A stretch of DNA of 24,578 bases from JAAFKA01 sp043748455. Lineage in GTDB: Bacteria > Bacteroidota > Bacteroidia > Cytophagales > Thermoflexibacteraceae. Positions 15,251 through 22,220 of this stretch are shown here, in pieces. Every line of letters begins with the position of its first letter. The stretch's first letter is position 1. The position numbers were made by a program, and so were the translations under genes. The notes under the pieces are model-generated. The model ran no database searches and was not told the origin of the DNA. It was given only the letters and a program-made list of their open reading frames with translations. The stretch lies in NCBI GenBank assembly GCA_043748455.1, contig JAYTNF010000219.1, positions 1 through 24,578 on the forward strand. Reading direction: 5' to 3'.

Positions 15251-15294
15251 AAAACCATTGCAAGACCATTGTAAAATTATTGTAAAACCATTGT
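15251..15294. repeat. 11-bp tandem repeat (AAAACCATTGT), four copies
   Basis: Units start at 15251, 15262, 15273 and 15284 with consensus AAAACCATTGT. Copies 1, 2 and 3 differ from it by one, one and two bases; copy 4 matches. Weak partial units flank both sides. The array ends 16 bp before the NUDIX start codon and begins 22 bp after the start of the last GATAAAAT box. Confidence 0.85.
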
Positions 15295-15310
15295 AAACTA
15301 ACCATAAATC

Positions 15311-15967
15311 ATGAAAATATTTGTTGCTGATGTGCTATTGCATATCTTAAAAAAAATGCCAGAAGATGCACCTTACTCAATAAGTGTCATAAATTCAGCA
15401 AAAGAAATTATAGAAATTTATGAAAAAATAGCTACAAAAGGTAGTTCTACACAAAGTGAATATCACTTTTTTGCGGCAGACTATAAAAAAATTACAACAG
15501 ATTTTAAAGCCCGTTTTGAAGTTATTGAGGCAGCAGGTGGCGTTGTGATGAAGGCAGACAAAATTTTGTTTATGAAACGTCTTGGAAAATGGGACTTGCC
15601 CAAAGGGAAGATTGACAAAGGCGAAGATTATCAAATGGCAGCCATTAGAGAAATAGAAGAAGAATGTGGGGTTAAAGCTAAAATTGTATATAAGATTGGT
15701 TGCACTTGGCACACATTTACACAAGCCGACAAAAGTCATAAGCTCAAAAAGACAGTTTGGTTTGCCATGGAATGTTTGAATGACAGCAATAAAGCACCAC
15801 AAGCCGAAGAAGGAATTACGAAGGTAAAATGGACAAAATATGAAAATATAGAAAAGAAATTATTTAATAGCTATGCCTCTATTGTGCATATTTATCGTAA
15901 ATTTGAGTGGAAACAACTGCGAAAAATGTCTGTTGTAGAAATAACAGAAGAAATTGCACCAATATAA
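15311..15967 (+). CDS. NUDIX hydrolase
   Basis: This 218-residue protein hydrolyses a nucleoside diphosphate linked to another moiety. The NUDIX box is complete and exact (G-x5-E-x7-REU-x-EE-x-GU): G99 in LPKGKIDKGE, E105, R113-E114, E117-E118, G120-V121. It is preceded by AAGGVVMKADKILFMKRLGKWD. The catalytic domain begins near residue 75. Residues 1-74 form an N-terminal part (MKIFVADVLLHILKK ... FHFAADYKKI-like region) of the kind seen in a Bacteroidota-specific group of NUDIX proteins; substrate unknown. The ATG at 15311 follows the repeat array and has no Shine-Dalgarno sequence. No -7 box was found close upstream, so expression may depend on a factor bound at the repeats (inference). 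deoC follows 102 bp later in the same direction. Confidence 0.93.
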   Translation: MKIFVADVLLHILKKMPEDAPYSISVINSAKEIIEIYEKIATKGSSTQSEYHFFAADYKKITTDFKARFEVIEAAGGVVMKADKILFMKRLGKWDLPKGKIDKGEDYQMAAIREIEEECGVKAKIVYKIGCTWHTFTQADKSHKLKKTVWFAMECLNDSNKAPQAEEGITKVKWTKYENIEKKLFNSYASIVHIYRKFEWKQLRKMSVVEITEEIAPI

Positions 15968-15982
15968 AAAATGTGTAAATGA

Positions 15983-16015
15983 TTTGTCATTCTGAGCAAA
16001 GCGAAGAATGACAAA
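15983..16015. repeat. Compact GTCATTCTGAGC-family palindrome, copy 2
   Basis: TTTGTCATTCT (15983-15993) and AGAATGACAAA (16005-16015) are exact reverse complements around an 11-nt loop (GAGCAAAGCGA). It looks like a full copy with the central part and inner arms lost. It lies in the short spacer between the NUDIX gene and deoC. Confidence 0.85.
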
Positions 16016-16069
16016 ATAGATAATTTGAATCTTCATTAAAATACAGAAAATTATAAATACAGGACTAAC

Positions 16070-16714
16070 ATGCAACAATATATAGAACACACAAACTTAA
16101 ATCCATTAATGACTTCTGCCGATATAGATAAATTGGTTATGGAAGCCTTGCAATATCATTTTGTAAGTGTTTGTGTGCCACCGTTTTGGGTCAAAAAAAC
16201 GAAAATAGCTATTGGAGATGCAAGCAATGTTGCCACTGTGATTGGTTTTCCATTGGGTTATCAACGGACAGAAACTAAATTGAAAGAAATCGAATTAGCC
16301 ATTGAAGACGGTGCAAATGAATTGGATATGGTTTTAAATTTGTCTTGTATTAAAAGTGGAACAGATTTTTGGGCAAAAGCAGAAGTTGCTCGATGTGCAA
16401 AAATTTGTCATGAAAACAACAGTTTTCTAAAAGTAATTATAGAAACAGCTTATTTGACAGACAATGAAATTATTTTGTGTTCCAAACTTTGTGAAGATGC
16501 AGGTGCAGATTTTGTCAAAACTTCCACAGGTTTTGCTCCCGCAGGTGCAACTACAGCACATATACAACTAATGAAAAGTGTTTTGAAAGCCGAAACAGGT
16601 ATTAAGGCTTCAGGAGGAATCAGAACTTTGGAACAAGTTCAAGCCATGATTGCAGCAGGTGCAGATAGAATAGGAACATCAGCAGGTGTGGCAATTATGG
16701 AAAGTTTATATTAG
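16070..16714 (+). CDS. deoC: Deoxyribose-phosphate aldolase
   Basis: This 214-residue class I aldolase cleaves 2-deoxyribose-5-phosphate to glyceraldehyde-3-phosphate and acetaldehyde in deoxynucleoside breakdown. The fold starts with YIEHTNLNPLMTSADIDKL. Conserved elements are VCVPPFWVKKTK, VIGFPLGYQRTETKLKEIE, GANELDMVLNLSC (catalytic Asp), KVIIETAYLTD, DFVKTSTGFAPAGATT (Schiff-base K150) and GIKASGGIRT (K179). Length matches the short bacterial form (about 215-225). It may be read together with the upstream NUDIX gene, but a compact palindrome lies between them. The link between a nucleotide-sanitising hydrolase and deoxynucleoside salvage is suggestive only. Confidence 0.96.
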   Translation: MQQYIEHTNLNPLMTSADIDKLVMEALQYHFVSVCVPPFWVKKTKIAIGDASNVATVIGFPLGYQRTETKLKEIELAIEDGANELDMVLNLSCIKSGTDFWAKAEVARCAKICHENNSFLKVIIETAYLTDNEIILCSKLCEDAGADFVKTSTGFAPAGATTAHIQLMKSVLKAETGIKASGGIRTLEQVQAMIAAGADRIGTSAGVAIMESLY

Positions 16715-16801
16715 ATATTGCTAATTAATAGATACAATGCAATACAATACAATTTTTGTTAAATCTTTCCTATTTCCAAACCATTTTCTAAACTGTTTTT
16801 A

Positions 16802-16809
16802 TAGCTTTG
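16802..16809 (+). promoter_or_regulatory. Possible -7 box upstream of the Ig-like lipoprotein gene
   Basis: TAGCTTTG matches TAnnTTTG and lies 16 nt before the ATG. There is no TTG at the expected distance upstream, so this is weak evidence. Confidence 0.3.
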
Positions 16810-16825
16810 TGAAAAATCTTCTGTT

Positions 16826-18496
16826 ATGTTAAAATCTTCTGTGTTAAAAATTTTCACATTAAAAATTGTTTATACCATTGGCGTTATTCTATTGTGTTTG
16901 GTGCTCAAATCTTGTGCAAATATAGCCTCACCAACAGGAGGTTATAAAGACATTCGCAAACCCAGAATTCGATTTTCATCTCCCAAAAATCAAAGTGTTT
17001 TTGTTACAGGTAATAAAATTTCTATACAATTTGATGAAGAAGTTGAGTTAAAAAACATTAAAACAAATCTCACAATTATTCCCAATACCGAAAATGAGTA
17101 TGAGTACAAACTGAATAAAAATCGTCTGACTTTGACCTTTGAAAAGCCATTCTTGCCAAACACGACATACGTTTTGATTTTTGACGAGGCAATAACAGAT
17201 ATTACCGAAAAAAATAAACCAACGAATATGCGACTTGCTTTTAGCACAGGTGCTGTCATAGATTCTCTACGTATGAGTGGTTTTGTACGTGATATTTTCA
17301 CGAATAAACCTGAAAAAGAGGCTGTTGTCATGCTTTATAATGCCTCAGATACTTTTAAGATAGAAAAACATAAACCATTATATTATGCAAAAACAGATAC
17401 ATCAGGCAGATATACTCTCAATAATATTAAGGCTGGCACTTATTTAATGTATGCTTTGGCAGAAGATAAAAAGAAAAACATGATTTATGATGACAGTAAA
17501 GAGAAAATTGGTTTTAGTGCTGATACTTTAAAAGTGCATAGCAATTCGTTGCCCTTTGCAGATTTTAAATTGATTAATTATGATTTTAGAACATTTAAAG
17601 TAAGTACAAAACGACCAAAAAAACAGTATTACGAAGTTAAAGCAAACAAGGATATTTATGCAGCTAAGGTGCAATTTGAAGATGTTAGTTTGGTTGGAAA
17701 AATACTTTATAATACTGAAAAAGACGTACTTAGATTTTATAATAACACAGGACAAGCAACTACGGATAGTTTATTAACCTATATTACATTAAAAGATTCG
17801 GTAGGAAACGAAGCCAAAGATACAATTAAAGTAAAATTTGATGCCATAAAACCAAAGGAAAAAAAAGCACAATCTCTAAGTGTTAAAATGTTGCCGATAA
17901 CAAATTCGAAGTTTATGAAAGATGAACTCGTGGCAATAAAATTCCTTTTTTCTGTTCCTGTGATAACTTTCCATGTAGATAGTTTGCTTCTTAAAGTGAA
18001 TAAAGACACTTTGCAACTTTCGGCAGATGATTTTGAGTTTGATAGCACACAAACAAGTTTGAAGTTCAAAAAATCATTTAAAATTACTGAAAATATTGCT
18101 ATACAAATTAAGAAAAACACTTTTGTTTCAGTAGAAAATGATACACTAAAAACACCCCAAGAGGCAACTTATTTGATAAAAAAGTCAGAAGATTTTGCTA
18201 AATTAAGTGGTATTATACGTACAAAACACCCACATTTTGTGTTACAATTACTCAATGACAAAGATGAAACTGAACAGCAACTTGTTGATAAAGAGGAGTT
18301 TACATTTGAATATGTTATCCCAGGGAAAAAACGGTTTCGGTTGGTAATAGATAAAAATAATAATGGAAAATGGGACGCAGGAGATTTTAAAAAACGAATT
18401 CCACCCGAAGATATTTTATTTTTTACAGATGAAAGGCTCAATCAAACAGCACCAAATTGGGAATATGAAGATATTATTATAGAAGTGAAGGAGTAA
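16826..18496 (+). CDS. Ig-like (Big_5/SbsA type) domain lipoprotein
   Basis: This 556-residue protein carries a lipoprotein signal: a basic and hydrophobic N-terminus, then LVLKSC with C30 as the lipidation site. The mature start NIASPTGGYKDIRKPRIRFS is typical of a conserved Bacteroidota envelope family. An N-terminal Big_5/SbsA Ig-like domain follows (about 45-140: SPKNQSVF, KISIQFDEEVELKN, LPNTTYVLIFDEAITDITEK). Next comes a carboxypeptidase-regulatory-like beta sandwich (about 150-250: DTSGRYTLNNIKAGTYLMYA), and more beta-rich repeats run to the end (DKNNNGKWDAGDFKKRIPPE). It is probably on the outer membrane; the exact role is unknown. An 11-bp direct repeat (AAATCTTCTGT at 16814 and 16832, period 18) spans the start codon. 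It is convergent with the CAP gene, with an inverted repeat between. Confidence 0.88.
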   Translation: MLKSSVLKIFTLKIVYTIGVILLCLVLKSCANIASPTGGYKDIRKPRIRFSSPKNQSVFVTGNKISIQFDEEVELKNIKTNLTIIPNTENEYEYKLNKNRLTLTFEKPFLPNTTYVLIFDEAITDITEKNKPTNMRLAFSTGAVIDSLRMSGFVRDIFTNKPEKEAVVMLYNASDTFKIEKHKPLYYAKTDTSGRYTLNNIKAGTYLMYALAEDKKKNMIYDDSKEKIGFSADTLKVHSNSLPFADFKLINYDFRTFKVSTKRPKKQYYEVKANKDIYAAKVQFEDVSLVGKILYNTEKDVLRFYNNTGQATTDSLLTYITLKDSVGNEAKDTIKVKFDAIKPKEKKAQSLSVKMLPITNSKFMKDELVAIKFLFSVPVITFHVDSLLLKVNKDTLQLSADDFEFDSTQTSLKFKKSFKITENIAIQIKKNTFVSVENDTLKTPQEATYLIKKSEDFAKLSGIIRTKHPHFVLQLLNDKDETEQQLVDKEEFTFEYVIPGKKRFRLVIDKNNNGKWDAGDFKKRIPPEDILFFTDERLNQTAPNWEYEDIIIEVKE

Positions 18497-18502
18497 ATTT
18501 GC

Positions 18503-18573
18503 AATAATTATGAATTATGAATTTTTTGACATATTATAGCAAAATAATTCATAATTCATAATTCATAATTATT
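18503..18573. terminator. Inverted repeat of AATTATG units, probable bidirectional terminator
   Basis: Perfect 21-bp arms (18503-18523 and 18553-18573) made of AATTATG units enclose 29 nt, between convergent genes that stop at 18496 and 18580. T-runs flank the arms. The left arm plus 5 bp is identical to 7701-7726, so it also belongs to a repeat family (copy B). Confidence 0.7.
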
Positions 18574-18579
18574 TTCAAA

Positions 18580-19185
18580 TTACTTACATACTTTTATTTC
18601 GCCTGCTTCATCTTTTTCATGACCAAACCAAACTACTGCATAACCTCCAACCATACCAATTCCAATAGCATTCCATGCGTCTTTCCAAATTCCAGCATTA
18701 ATCATCACTGCATTATGTCCACTACTATTTTTCCAACCTTCTAATGCACTTGCAGGAGTTAGTGAATAACCCCAAGCACCATGAGAAATTTCATAACCAT
18801 TGCCTTGATAACTTGTGAGTTCTTTGGGTTTTGACCACATTCCTGCGGCTTGTTTATGGTCGGGCGTATAGCAACAAGCTGTCCATGTGCCTTTGTTTGA
18901 CCAACTGTGCATGTTGCAAGGTGCAACAGGTGGATTTGCAGTCATGTCTTTGCAATGCGTTTGGGCTACAAAAGTTAAGGAAGCTGATAATGGGATTTTT
19001 GCCAAACCTTTGCTTGCACGATATTTCATAATCAATTCATATAATTTATACTCATCTGCCGATATGCACGCAGTTTGTGAGTTATTTTGTGAATTGTTTG
19101 AGGGATTATTTTGCGTTTTCTTTTGTGCATTGGTTTGAAAAATAGCTGTAATAAATAATAATGTTGCAATAAATAAGTTTCTCAT
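18580..19185 (-). CDS. Secreted CAP (SCP/PR-1) domain protein
   Basis: This 201-residue protein has a signal peptide (MRNLFIATLLFITAIFQTNA, then Q) and a low-complexity Asn/Ser/Gln linker (about 22-38). A CAP domain follows: DEYKLYELIMKYRASKGLAK, SASLTFVAQTHCKDM, CNMHSWS (His site), GYEISHGAWGYS (second His), GWKNSSGHNAVMINAG and a closing IGIGMVGGYAVVWFGHEKDE. Six cysteines (one before the domain, HCKD, PCNM, ACC and VCK) could form disulfides, supporting an extracytoplasmic location. The two His and the acidic residues of the CAP cavity appear to be present. Bacterial CAP proteins have no single known activity, so no reaction is assigned. It is convergent with the Ig-like lipoprotein gene. 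Confidence 0.9.
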   Translation of the reverse strand: MRNLFIATLLFITAIFQTNAQKKTQNNPSNNSQNNSQTACISADEYKLYELIMKYRASKGLAKIPLSASLTFVAQTHCKDMTANPPVAPCNMHSWSNKGTWTACCYTPDHKQAAGMWSKPKELTSYQGNGYEISHGAWGYSLTPASALEGWKNSSGHNAVMINAGIWKDAWNAIGIGMVGGYAVVWFGHEKDEAGEIKVCK

Positions 19186-19335
19186 GGCTCAAATTTGTTT
19201 AGGTTTTGGCGTTGGTAATTACCTTAACCTCTTCTAACGTCATTCTAAGACAAAAAGGTTGTATAATCTATAAAAAATATTTTCCTTTGTACTATAAAAT
19301 AAGTTAAATCTATAAGTTATAATCTATCTATTTCC

Positions 19336-19701
19336 ATGAAAAAATCACAAATTAAATTCTTTATTTTAGCAGTATTGGCGTTGTGTGTGTCGTTGGCGGC
19401 TAATATTTCGAGTAGCAAAGCAGGTGTAAAAGCAACTAAATTAACGATTGTAAATAAAACAGATTCCCGTATTGATGGTATCTATATTGCTGAAGGTGAT
19501 GATATTTTACCACAAACAGAAGAAATTTTGATGCCTGAAGAAACTATTGATATAGAATTTGAAAAACAAGTATCAGCTCAGAAAGACAATTACCAAATAA
19601 AACTTGTTTTTGCAGACGGAAAACAATGTTTATTGCAAGAACCAATTTTTGACGAAGATAGCATTTGGGAAATTAAAAAAGATGGTACTCATAAAAATTA
19701 A
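19336..19701 (+). CDS. Small secreted hypothetical protein
   Basis: This 121-residue protein has a signal peptide (MKKSQIKFFILAVLALCVSL, cleavage about residue 29) and an about 90-residue beta-rich domain: KLTIVNKTDSRIDGIYIAEG, ILMPEETIDIEFEK, YQIKLVFADGKQCLLQEPIF, DEDSIWEIKK. The pattern 'xxxVNKT...I..IYI ... L..ET..I.F ... Y.IKLVFADGK' resembles small periplasmic proteins found across several phyla with a conserved 'N-[KR]-T ... FADG' frame; this is a pattern-level impression only. It is acidic overall. The 150-bp spacer upstream shows no clear promoter. The gene converges on bshA with a large palindrome between. Confidence 0.75.
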   Translation: MKKSQIKFFILAVLALCVSLAANISSSKAGVKATKLTIVNKTDSRIDGIYIAEGDDILPQTEEILMPEETIDIEFEKQVSAQKDNYQIKLVFADGKQCLLQEPIFDEDSIWEIKKDGTHKN

Positions 19702-19754
19702 TGTTTTAGCAATAGACTTCTTGCGAAAGTCTTTTTTGATGTTAAAAATGAAGT

Positions 19755-19833
19755 TTTGTCATTCTGAGCAAAGCGAAGAATCTGAATTATTACGTCAAAT
19801 ATACCAGATTCTTCGCAAGCTCAGAATAACAAA
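19755..19833. repeat. GTCATTCTGAGC-family palindrome, copy 3
   Basis: The arms at 19755-19784 and 19805-19833 match except for a short mismatch block: the left has GAGCAAAGCGAAG and the right (complemented) GAGCTTGCGAAG, with one further C/T change. The loop is about 20 nt. It lies between the convergent small secreted gene and bshA. An ORF reading through it gives the peptide HSEQSEESE, a known signature of this repeat being mistranslated. Confidence 0.88.
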
Positions 19834-19846
19834 TTAAATTATAAAA

Positions 19847-20995
19847 TTATTGTAAAACTAACATTTCCTTTTCTATTTTTGCTAATGCTTTGCGATAAAC
19901 AGCTTCATACATAGGTCTAATTAGCGAAACTTCAAATTCTTTTGCCCTCAAAAGTGCATTTGCTCTGAAAGTATCTAAGTTTTTGTCGTCTAAAACAGTC
20001 AAAGTATTGCGAAACATATCTTCAATATCACCCACATTACTCAAAAAACCTGTTACACCATTTACATTCAGTTCAGGCAAACCACCTGTATTACTTGAAA
20101 TTACAGGCACTTCGCAAGCCATAGCTTCTAAGGCTGCCAAACCAAAACTTTCTGTTTCGGAAGGCATCAAAAATACATCAGCAATAGATAAAACTTCTTC
20201 GATAGCCTCCAATTTACCAATAAAACGGACATCATCTGCTAAACCTAACTCTTGACATAGGCTTTCAACAGGACTTCTTTCTGGTCCATCACCAACCAAT
20301 AATAATTTTGAAGGTAAATGTTTGCGAACTTTTGCAAAAATTGCAACTACATCTTCAATACGTTTTACTTTTCTAAAATTTGAAGTATGCACTAATAATT
20401 TTTCGTTATTTGGGCAAATTGCTTTCTTAAAATGGTCTTTTTTCTGCCTACGAAAACGACTTAAATCTATAAAATTTGGAATAACATCAATATAATTTGT
20501 GATATTAAAATGGGCAAAAGTATCTTTTTTTAAACTTTCCGAAACCGTTGTAACAGCATCAGATTGATTAATACTAAAAGTCACAACAGGTGCAAAACTG
20601 TCATCTTTGCCAACCAACGTAATATCGGTGCCATGCAATGTGGTAATGACAGGAATATGAATACCCATAGTTTTCAGAATTTGCTTTGCCATGTATGCAG
20701 CAGACGCATGAGGAATGGCATAGTGTACGTGTAGCAAATCAAGTTTTTCACTCTGCACCACATGAACCATGCGGCTTGATAAAGCAGACTCATAAGGTGC
20801 AAACTCAAAAAGTGGATAATTGCGGATATTAACTTTGTGATAATATAAGTTTTCGCCTAATAAATCTAATCGTGTTGGTTGTTCGTAAGTAATAAAGTGG
20901 ACTTGATGCCCAGCTTGTGCCATAGATTTACCAAGTTCAGTAGCCACAACGCCACTGCCACCAAAAGTTGGGTAACAAACTACACCTATTTTCAT
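19847..20995 (-). CDS. bshA: N-acetyl-alpha-D-glucosaminyl L-malate synthase (bacillithiol pathway)
   Basis: This 382-residue GT4 glycosyltransferase joins UDP-GlcNAc and L-malate, the first step of bacillithiol synthesis. BshA-specific motifs are present: MKIGVVCYPTFGGSGVVATE (nucleotide/acceptor loop), NYPLFEFAPYESALSSRM, LHVHYAIPHASAA, TLHGTDITLVG, NQSDAVTTVSESLK and VIPNFIDLSRFR. In the C-terminal Rossmann domain follow VGDGPERSPVESLCQELGL and the UDP-binding PSETESFGLAALEAMACEVP with its E-x7-E pair. Length matches the family (about 375-385). ATG at 20995 precedes the first strand. bshB and bshC are not in the window. It is divergent from the next small gene, with a palindrome between. 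Confidence 0.96.
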   Translation of the reverse strand: MKIGVVCYPTFGGSGVVATELGKSMAQAGHQVHFITYEQPTRLDLLGENLYYHKVNIRNYPLFEFAPYESALSSRMVHVVQSEKLDLLHVHYAIPHASAAYMAKQILKTMGIHIPVITTLHGTDITLVGKDDSFAPVVTFSINQSDAVTTVSESLKKDTFAHFNITNYIDVIPNFIDLSRFRRQKKDHFKKAICPNNEKLLVHTSNFRKVKRIEDVVAIFAKVRKHLPSKLLLVGDGPERSPVESLCQELGLADDVRFIGKLEAIEEVLSIADVFLMPSETESFGLAALEAMACEVPVISSNTGGLPELNVNGVTGFLSNVGDIEDMFRNTLTVLDDKNLDTFRANALLRAKEFEVSLIRPMYEAVYRKALAKIEKEMLVLQ

Positions 20996-21100
20996 ATTGC
21001 TAATTTTTTTGTTGATTGCTGTTGAATGTTATTAAATATTTTGATTAAAACTTGCTTATTAGCAAACACAATATTGTTTTCTTTTGTTCTATTGAAACAA

Positions 21101-21108
21101 TATCTTTG
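21101..21108 (+). promoter_or_regulatory. -7 box TATCTTTG upstream of a palindrome and the 87-residue ORF
   Basis: TATCTTTG is the classical form of the TAnnTTTG box. Candidate -33 boxes are TTTG at 21083-21086 (spacer 14) and TTG at 21074-21076 (spacer 24), neither ideal. The start site would fall at about 21113-21116, so the palindrome at 21117-21198 would be almost the whole 5' leader. Confidence 0.45.
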
Positions 21109-21116
21109 TAAGGAAT

Positions 21117-21198
21117 TTGTCATTCTGAGCTTGAGAAGAATCTGATGTAATGGTGTCAAAATCAATAATTCAGATTCTTCTCAAGCTCAGAATGACAA
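21117..21198. repeat. GTCATTCTGAGC-family palindrome, copy 4
   Basis: Perfect 29-bp arms (21117-21145 and 21170-21198) enclose a 24-nt loop. Where copy 1 has TTGCGAAG paired with CTTCGCAA, this copy has TTGAGAAG paired with CTTCTCAA, so both arms changed together. It lies between the divergent bshA and the small membrane protein gene. Confidence 0.92.
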
Positions 21199-21222
21199 TA
21201 TTAAAAAATAAATCATTAACTC

Positions 21223-21486
21223 ATGAAACTTTTAGACATTGTTTTACTTTCGTTTGCAGTTGCCTTATTTATGATTGGCGTGCATCAATCCACAATTTAT
21301 GGCATTAAAAATAGCTATTGGATTTTTATGATTTCCTTAGTTTGTATTTTGTTTTTGCGTTATCGGCGTGCTGTTGCAAAAGTGGAAATTGAAGCAACAG
21401 AAAATTTAGACAATCTTAGTCCAATAATTAAAGAAGCTGTTGCAAAGAAAACAAAAAATAAAAAATCAAGAAAAATTAAATCATAA
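21223..21486 (+). CDS. Small membrane protein with basic tail
   Basis: This 87-residue protein has two hydrophobic segments (about residues 4-22, DIVLLSFAVALFMIGVHQS, and 32-48, YWIFMISLVCILFLRY) separated by a short polar turn (TIYGIKNS). A long soluble C-terminal tail ends in a Lys/Arg-rich run (VAKKTKNKKSRKIKS). The tail is likely cytoplasmic by the positive-inside rule. No family recognised. It is 65 bp upstream of the HAD gene with a hairpin in between, and could be co-transcribed with it. Its start follows a perfect palindrome by 24 bp. Confidence 0.7.
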   Translation: MKLLDIVLLSFAVALFMIGVHQSTIYGIKNSYWIFMISLVCILFLRYRRAVAKVEIEATENLDNLSPIIKEAVAKKTKNKKSRKIKS

Positions 21487-21493
21487 GTATCTT

Positions 21494-21529
21494 ATTGTAA
21501 AGCAAGTAAAAAAGCCTTACCTTTACAAT
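21494..21529 (+). terminator. Hairpin between the small membrane gene and the HAD gene
   Basis: ATTGTAAAG (21494-21502) pairs with CTTTACAAT (21521-21529), and GTAA/TTAC pairs inside it. The start is 8 nt after the upstream stop. No T-tract follows, so it is more likely an RNA-processing or attenuation hairpin than a full terminator. Confidence 0.35.
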
Positions 21530-21550
21530 ATTACAAAACAATAAAAAGTA

Positions 21551-22204
21551 ATGGATTTAACCGCACAACGACAACCTGACGAACAACCTCGTGCCTCTCG
21601 CACAAGTAGAATTTTAGCTTTATTTGATTTTGATGGTACTTTGACTGATAAGGATACACTTTCTGAGTTTATAAAGTTTTTTTGTAAGCAAATTAATCGT
21701 AAATACTTAAAATCATTTTTACATTTACCAATTTGGTTATTTCACAAATTAGGTGTTATTTCTAACCAACGTGCAAGACGTGAGCTGATTAAAATGTATT
21801 TTAGAGGTACATCAACCGAGATTATGAGTAAAATTGTGGAAGATTTTATAGCACAACGCCTACCACAATTTTTAAACCCTAATGCTTTGGAAAGGCTGAA
21901 ATGGCATAGTGAACAAGGACATGATGTTGTAATTGTTACGGCAACACCTGGAATGTGGATACGTGGTTGGGCATACGACCAAGATATTCGTGTGCTGGCA
22001 ACAGAACTTGAAGTCCATAATGGATTTTATACAGGAAAATTTGCTACCAAAAATTGCAATGGTGCAGAAAAAGTTAGAAGAATACGGGCATCTTTGCGTT
22101 TAACAGAATACAATTATATTTATGCTTATGGCAATAGTAAAGGCGACAAACAAATGTTGGATTTAGCAGATGAATCACATTATAAAACTTTTGTAACTAC
22201 TTAA
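21551..22204 (+). CDS. HAD-IB family phosphatase (SerB-like)
   Basis: This 217-residue HAD hydrolase has motif I ALFDFDGTLTDKDTLSEF (nucleophile D26, general acid/base D28), a helical C1 cap (about 42-115), motif II VVIVTATPGMWI, motif III Lys in CNGAEKVRRI and motif IV YAYGNSKGDKQMLDLADES. The order and 'GNSKGDKQML' are typical of HAD subfamily IB (phosphoserine-phosphatase-like). Substrate cannot be assigned. Odd feature: about 20 residues (MDLTAQRQPDEQPRASRTSR) precede the core, encoded by 60 bp that are about 50% G+C against about 30% around, with many Arg, Gln and Pro. HAD-IB proteins usually start just before DFDGT. ATG at 21551 is nonetheless the only usual start codon before motif I. 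Confidence 0.88.
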   Translation: MDLTAQRQPDEQPRASRTSRILALFDFDGTLTDKDTLSEFIKFFCKQINRKYLKSFLHLPIWLFHKLGVISNQRARRELIKMYFRGTSTEIMSKIVEDFIAQRLPQFLNPNALERLKWHSEQGHDVVIVTATPGMWIRGWAYDQDIRVLATELEVHNGFYTGKFATKNCNGAEKVRRIRASLRLTEYNYIYAYGNSKGDKQMLDLADESHYKTFVTT

Positions 22205-22220
22205 ATATCCAAAAATTAAA

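Larger units (their letters stand above)
14982..15310. other. Spacer with candidate small RNA and phased repeats
   Basis: This 329-bp spacer between lpxH and the NUDIX gene contains no ORF. It holds a candidate minus-strand RNA gene with its own promoter and terminator (15035-15176) and two sets of evenly spaced short repeats (15187-15236 and 15251-15294). The left part (about 14982-15130) is visibly richer in G+C than other spacers in the window. Confidence 0.7.

Noticed and set aside
19604..19837. Open frame of 77 codons containing HSEQSEESE
   Set aside because: It reads out of frame through the small secreted gene and then through the GTCATTCTGAGC palindrome. This peptide is a familiar artefact of translating that repeat.
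7728..21198. Dispersed palindromes considered as CRISPR repeats or attachment sites
   Set aside because: They are kilobases apart, not arrays with spacers, and no integrase or cas gene is in the window.
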